Below are positions 4,946 to 5,611 of a stretch of DNA of 5,611 nt, piece by piece. The notes beneath the pieces were generated by a model. It was given only the letters and a program-made list of their open reading frames with translations. It was not told the DNA's origin and ran no database searches. Position 1 is the stretch's first letter; the number at the start of each line of letters is the position of its first letter. A program made the translations under genes and the position numbers. The stretch is from an uncultured Alphaproteobacteria bacterium (GTDB taxonomy: Bacteria; Pseudomonadota; Alphaproteobacteria; RF32; CAG-239): contig CALXTG010000045.1 of NCBI GenBank assembly GCA_944391355.1, forward strand, positions 1 to 5,611. The letters are read 5' to 3'.

Positions 4946-5611
4946 AAATATTCTCCCGGATTAATTCCCATCACAAACAAACCGAGCTTATCGGCTGTTT
5001 TAATAACTTCCGCTTCATCAACAATCAGCCCGTTTCCGGCATGCAGAACCACCCCGTTCAAACCGGCTTCTTTGGCTCGCTCAATTGTCCGGCTGCCGAT
5101 AGTCGGCAAATCGATCCGCATATCTTGCTGCGGTTTGCGCAGCTTTAACAAAATTCCGCCGCTGCCTTTGCGTTTATAGGCCGCAGTCCGCCGCAGAAGC
5201 TCATCGGTTCCTTCAATTCCTTCAACCGCCAGCACCAGACCTTCTTGTACGATAACAGCCTGGCCGACATCCAGACGTCCCAGCTCCGAAGCCACGGGAA
5301 CCGCCCGTTTAATATCCAGCAAATCTTGTTTAGAGGGCTTATGCCGCCCGAGGATACCGTCACGGATAAGCAATTCGGGGACAACTTCATGAATACCGCG
5401 TACAGCCATCCCCTCCGCCTCAATTTCCTTTACCACTGCCCGGAGAATGCCGTCGTCTCCGAGCGCTTTGGCTCCGACTTTGGCAAAGAAAGCGGCCGTC
5501 CGCAAATCCGGCACCAGGTCGCCGAGCGTCGGACGTTTAATTGTTCCTATCATTACCACTTCTTCGACTTTTTCATCATGCAGCTTTTTAAAACCGCTGC
5601 CGGCCTGCCCG
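4942..5611 (-). CDS. lpxI: UDP-2,3-diacylglucosamine pyrophosphatase LpxI (partial, 5' end beyond right edge)
   Basis: LpxI hydrolyses UDP-2,3-diacylglucosamine to lipid X and UMP, doing the job of LpxH by a different fold (DUF1009 family). The 222 visible residues are the C-terminal part; the Caulobacter enzyme is about 283 residues, so roughly 60 are missing. The frame is open to the edge, and the internal GTG at 5559 is not the true start because family sequence continues before it (KKLHDEKVEEVVMIG). Family motifs, numbered in the visible fragment, are VVMIGTIKRP (18-27), GDDGILRAVV (51-60), QAVIVQEGLVLAVEGIEGTD (117-136), KGSGGILLKLRKP (148-160) and DMRIDLPTIG (163-172). The terminal motif GINPG is at 215-219. 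The Asp in DLPTIG is a good candidate for the metal-binding aspartate known in the family, though I cannot confirm the numbering. The stop overlaps the lpxB start by 4 bases. By analogy with other alphaproteobacteria, lpxA should lie just beyond the edge. Confidence 0.95.
   Translation of the reverse strand, partial: GQAGSGFKKLHDEKVEEVVMIGTIKRPTLGDLVPDLRTAAFFAKVGAKALGDDGILRAVVKEIEAEGMAVRGIHEVVPELLIRDGILGRHKPSKQDLLDIKRAVPVASELGRLDVGQAVIVQEGLVLAVEGIEGTDELLRRTAAYKRKGSGGILLKLRKPQQDMRIDLPTIGSRTIERAKEAGLNGVVLHAGNGLIVDEAEVIKTADKLGLFVMGINPGEYL
4953..4957 (-). promoter_or_regulatory. Shine-Dalgarno of lpxB inside lpxI
   Basis: GGGAG on the minus strand is 7 bases from the lpxB ATG and lies within the last codons of lpxI (the GINPGEYL region). 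With the ATGA overlap this supports coupled translation and fixes the lpxB start. Confidence 0.75.

Noticed and set aside
5559..5611. GTG at 5559 as the start of lpxI
   Set aside because: The frame is open to the window edge and the residues before the GTG (KKLHDEKVEE) fit the family, so the gene is cut by the window and does not start here.

Overview
The window looks like chromosomal DNA from an alphaproteobacterium of moderate GC content. Two things support this. First, lpxI is followed directly by lpxB with overlapping ends, and LpxI is the lipid A enzyme that replaces LpxH in alphaproteobacteria such as Caulobacter. Second, the ComEC/Rec2 protein has a reduced C-terminal domain in place of a full metallo-beta-lactamase domain, as I recall for alphaproteobacterial ComEC. 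The cell must be Gram-negative with a lipid A outer membrane. AT-rich intergenic DNA, strong hairpin terminators and a small Cys-rich secreted protein would fit a host-associated (gut-type) lineage, but that is inference and I cannot name a genus.

Layout, left to right. Positions 1-319 (minus) hold the N-terminal end of an ABC exporter, starting at a TTG codon with a good Shine-Dalgarno. Its likely promoter and a 14-base palindromic operator lie between 345 and 396. A strong hairpin terminator at 458-496 overlaps the last codons of comEC, which fills 482-2551 (minus). A 103-base divergent intergenic region holds overlapping candidate promoters for comEC and for a small plus-strand gene (2655-2897) that encodes a secreted six-cysteine protein. 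A 42-base perfect palindrome (2907-2948) terminates that gene and the converging minus-strand genes. Positions 2950-3279 and 3304-3696 (both minus) encode two unrecognised small proteins that may be distant paralogues. A 20-base palindrome (3733-3752) separates them from lpxB (3788-4945, minus) and the truncated lpxI (4942 to the right edge, minus).

How the genes work together. LpxI hydrolyses UDP-2,3-diacylglucosamine to lipid X. LpxB then joins lipid X to another UDP-2,3-diacylglucosamine to give the lipid A disaccharide. The ATGA overlap suggests the two are translated together. ComEC is the inner-membrane DNA channel of natural transformation and has its own transcription unit. The ABC exporter is a separate unit, and nothing links it to lipid A export. 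The secreted Cys-rich protein and the two small proteins have no assignable function.

No RNA genes, CRISPR arrays, insertion sequences or phage genes were seen. No gene-free stretch exceeds 300 bases; the longest is 320-481. There is no convincing multi-gene novel system here. The best leads are the Cys-rich secreted protein and the pair of small proteins downstream of lpxB.
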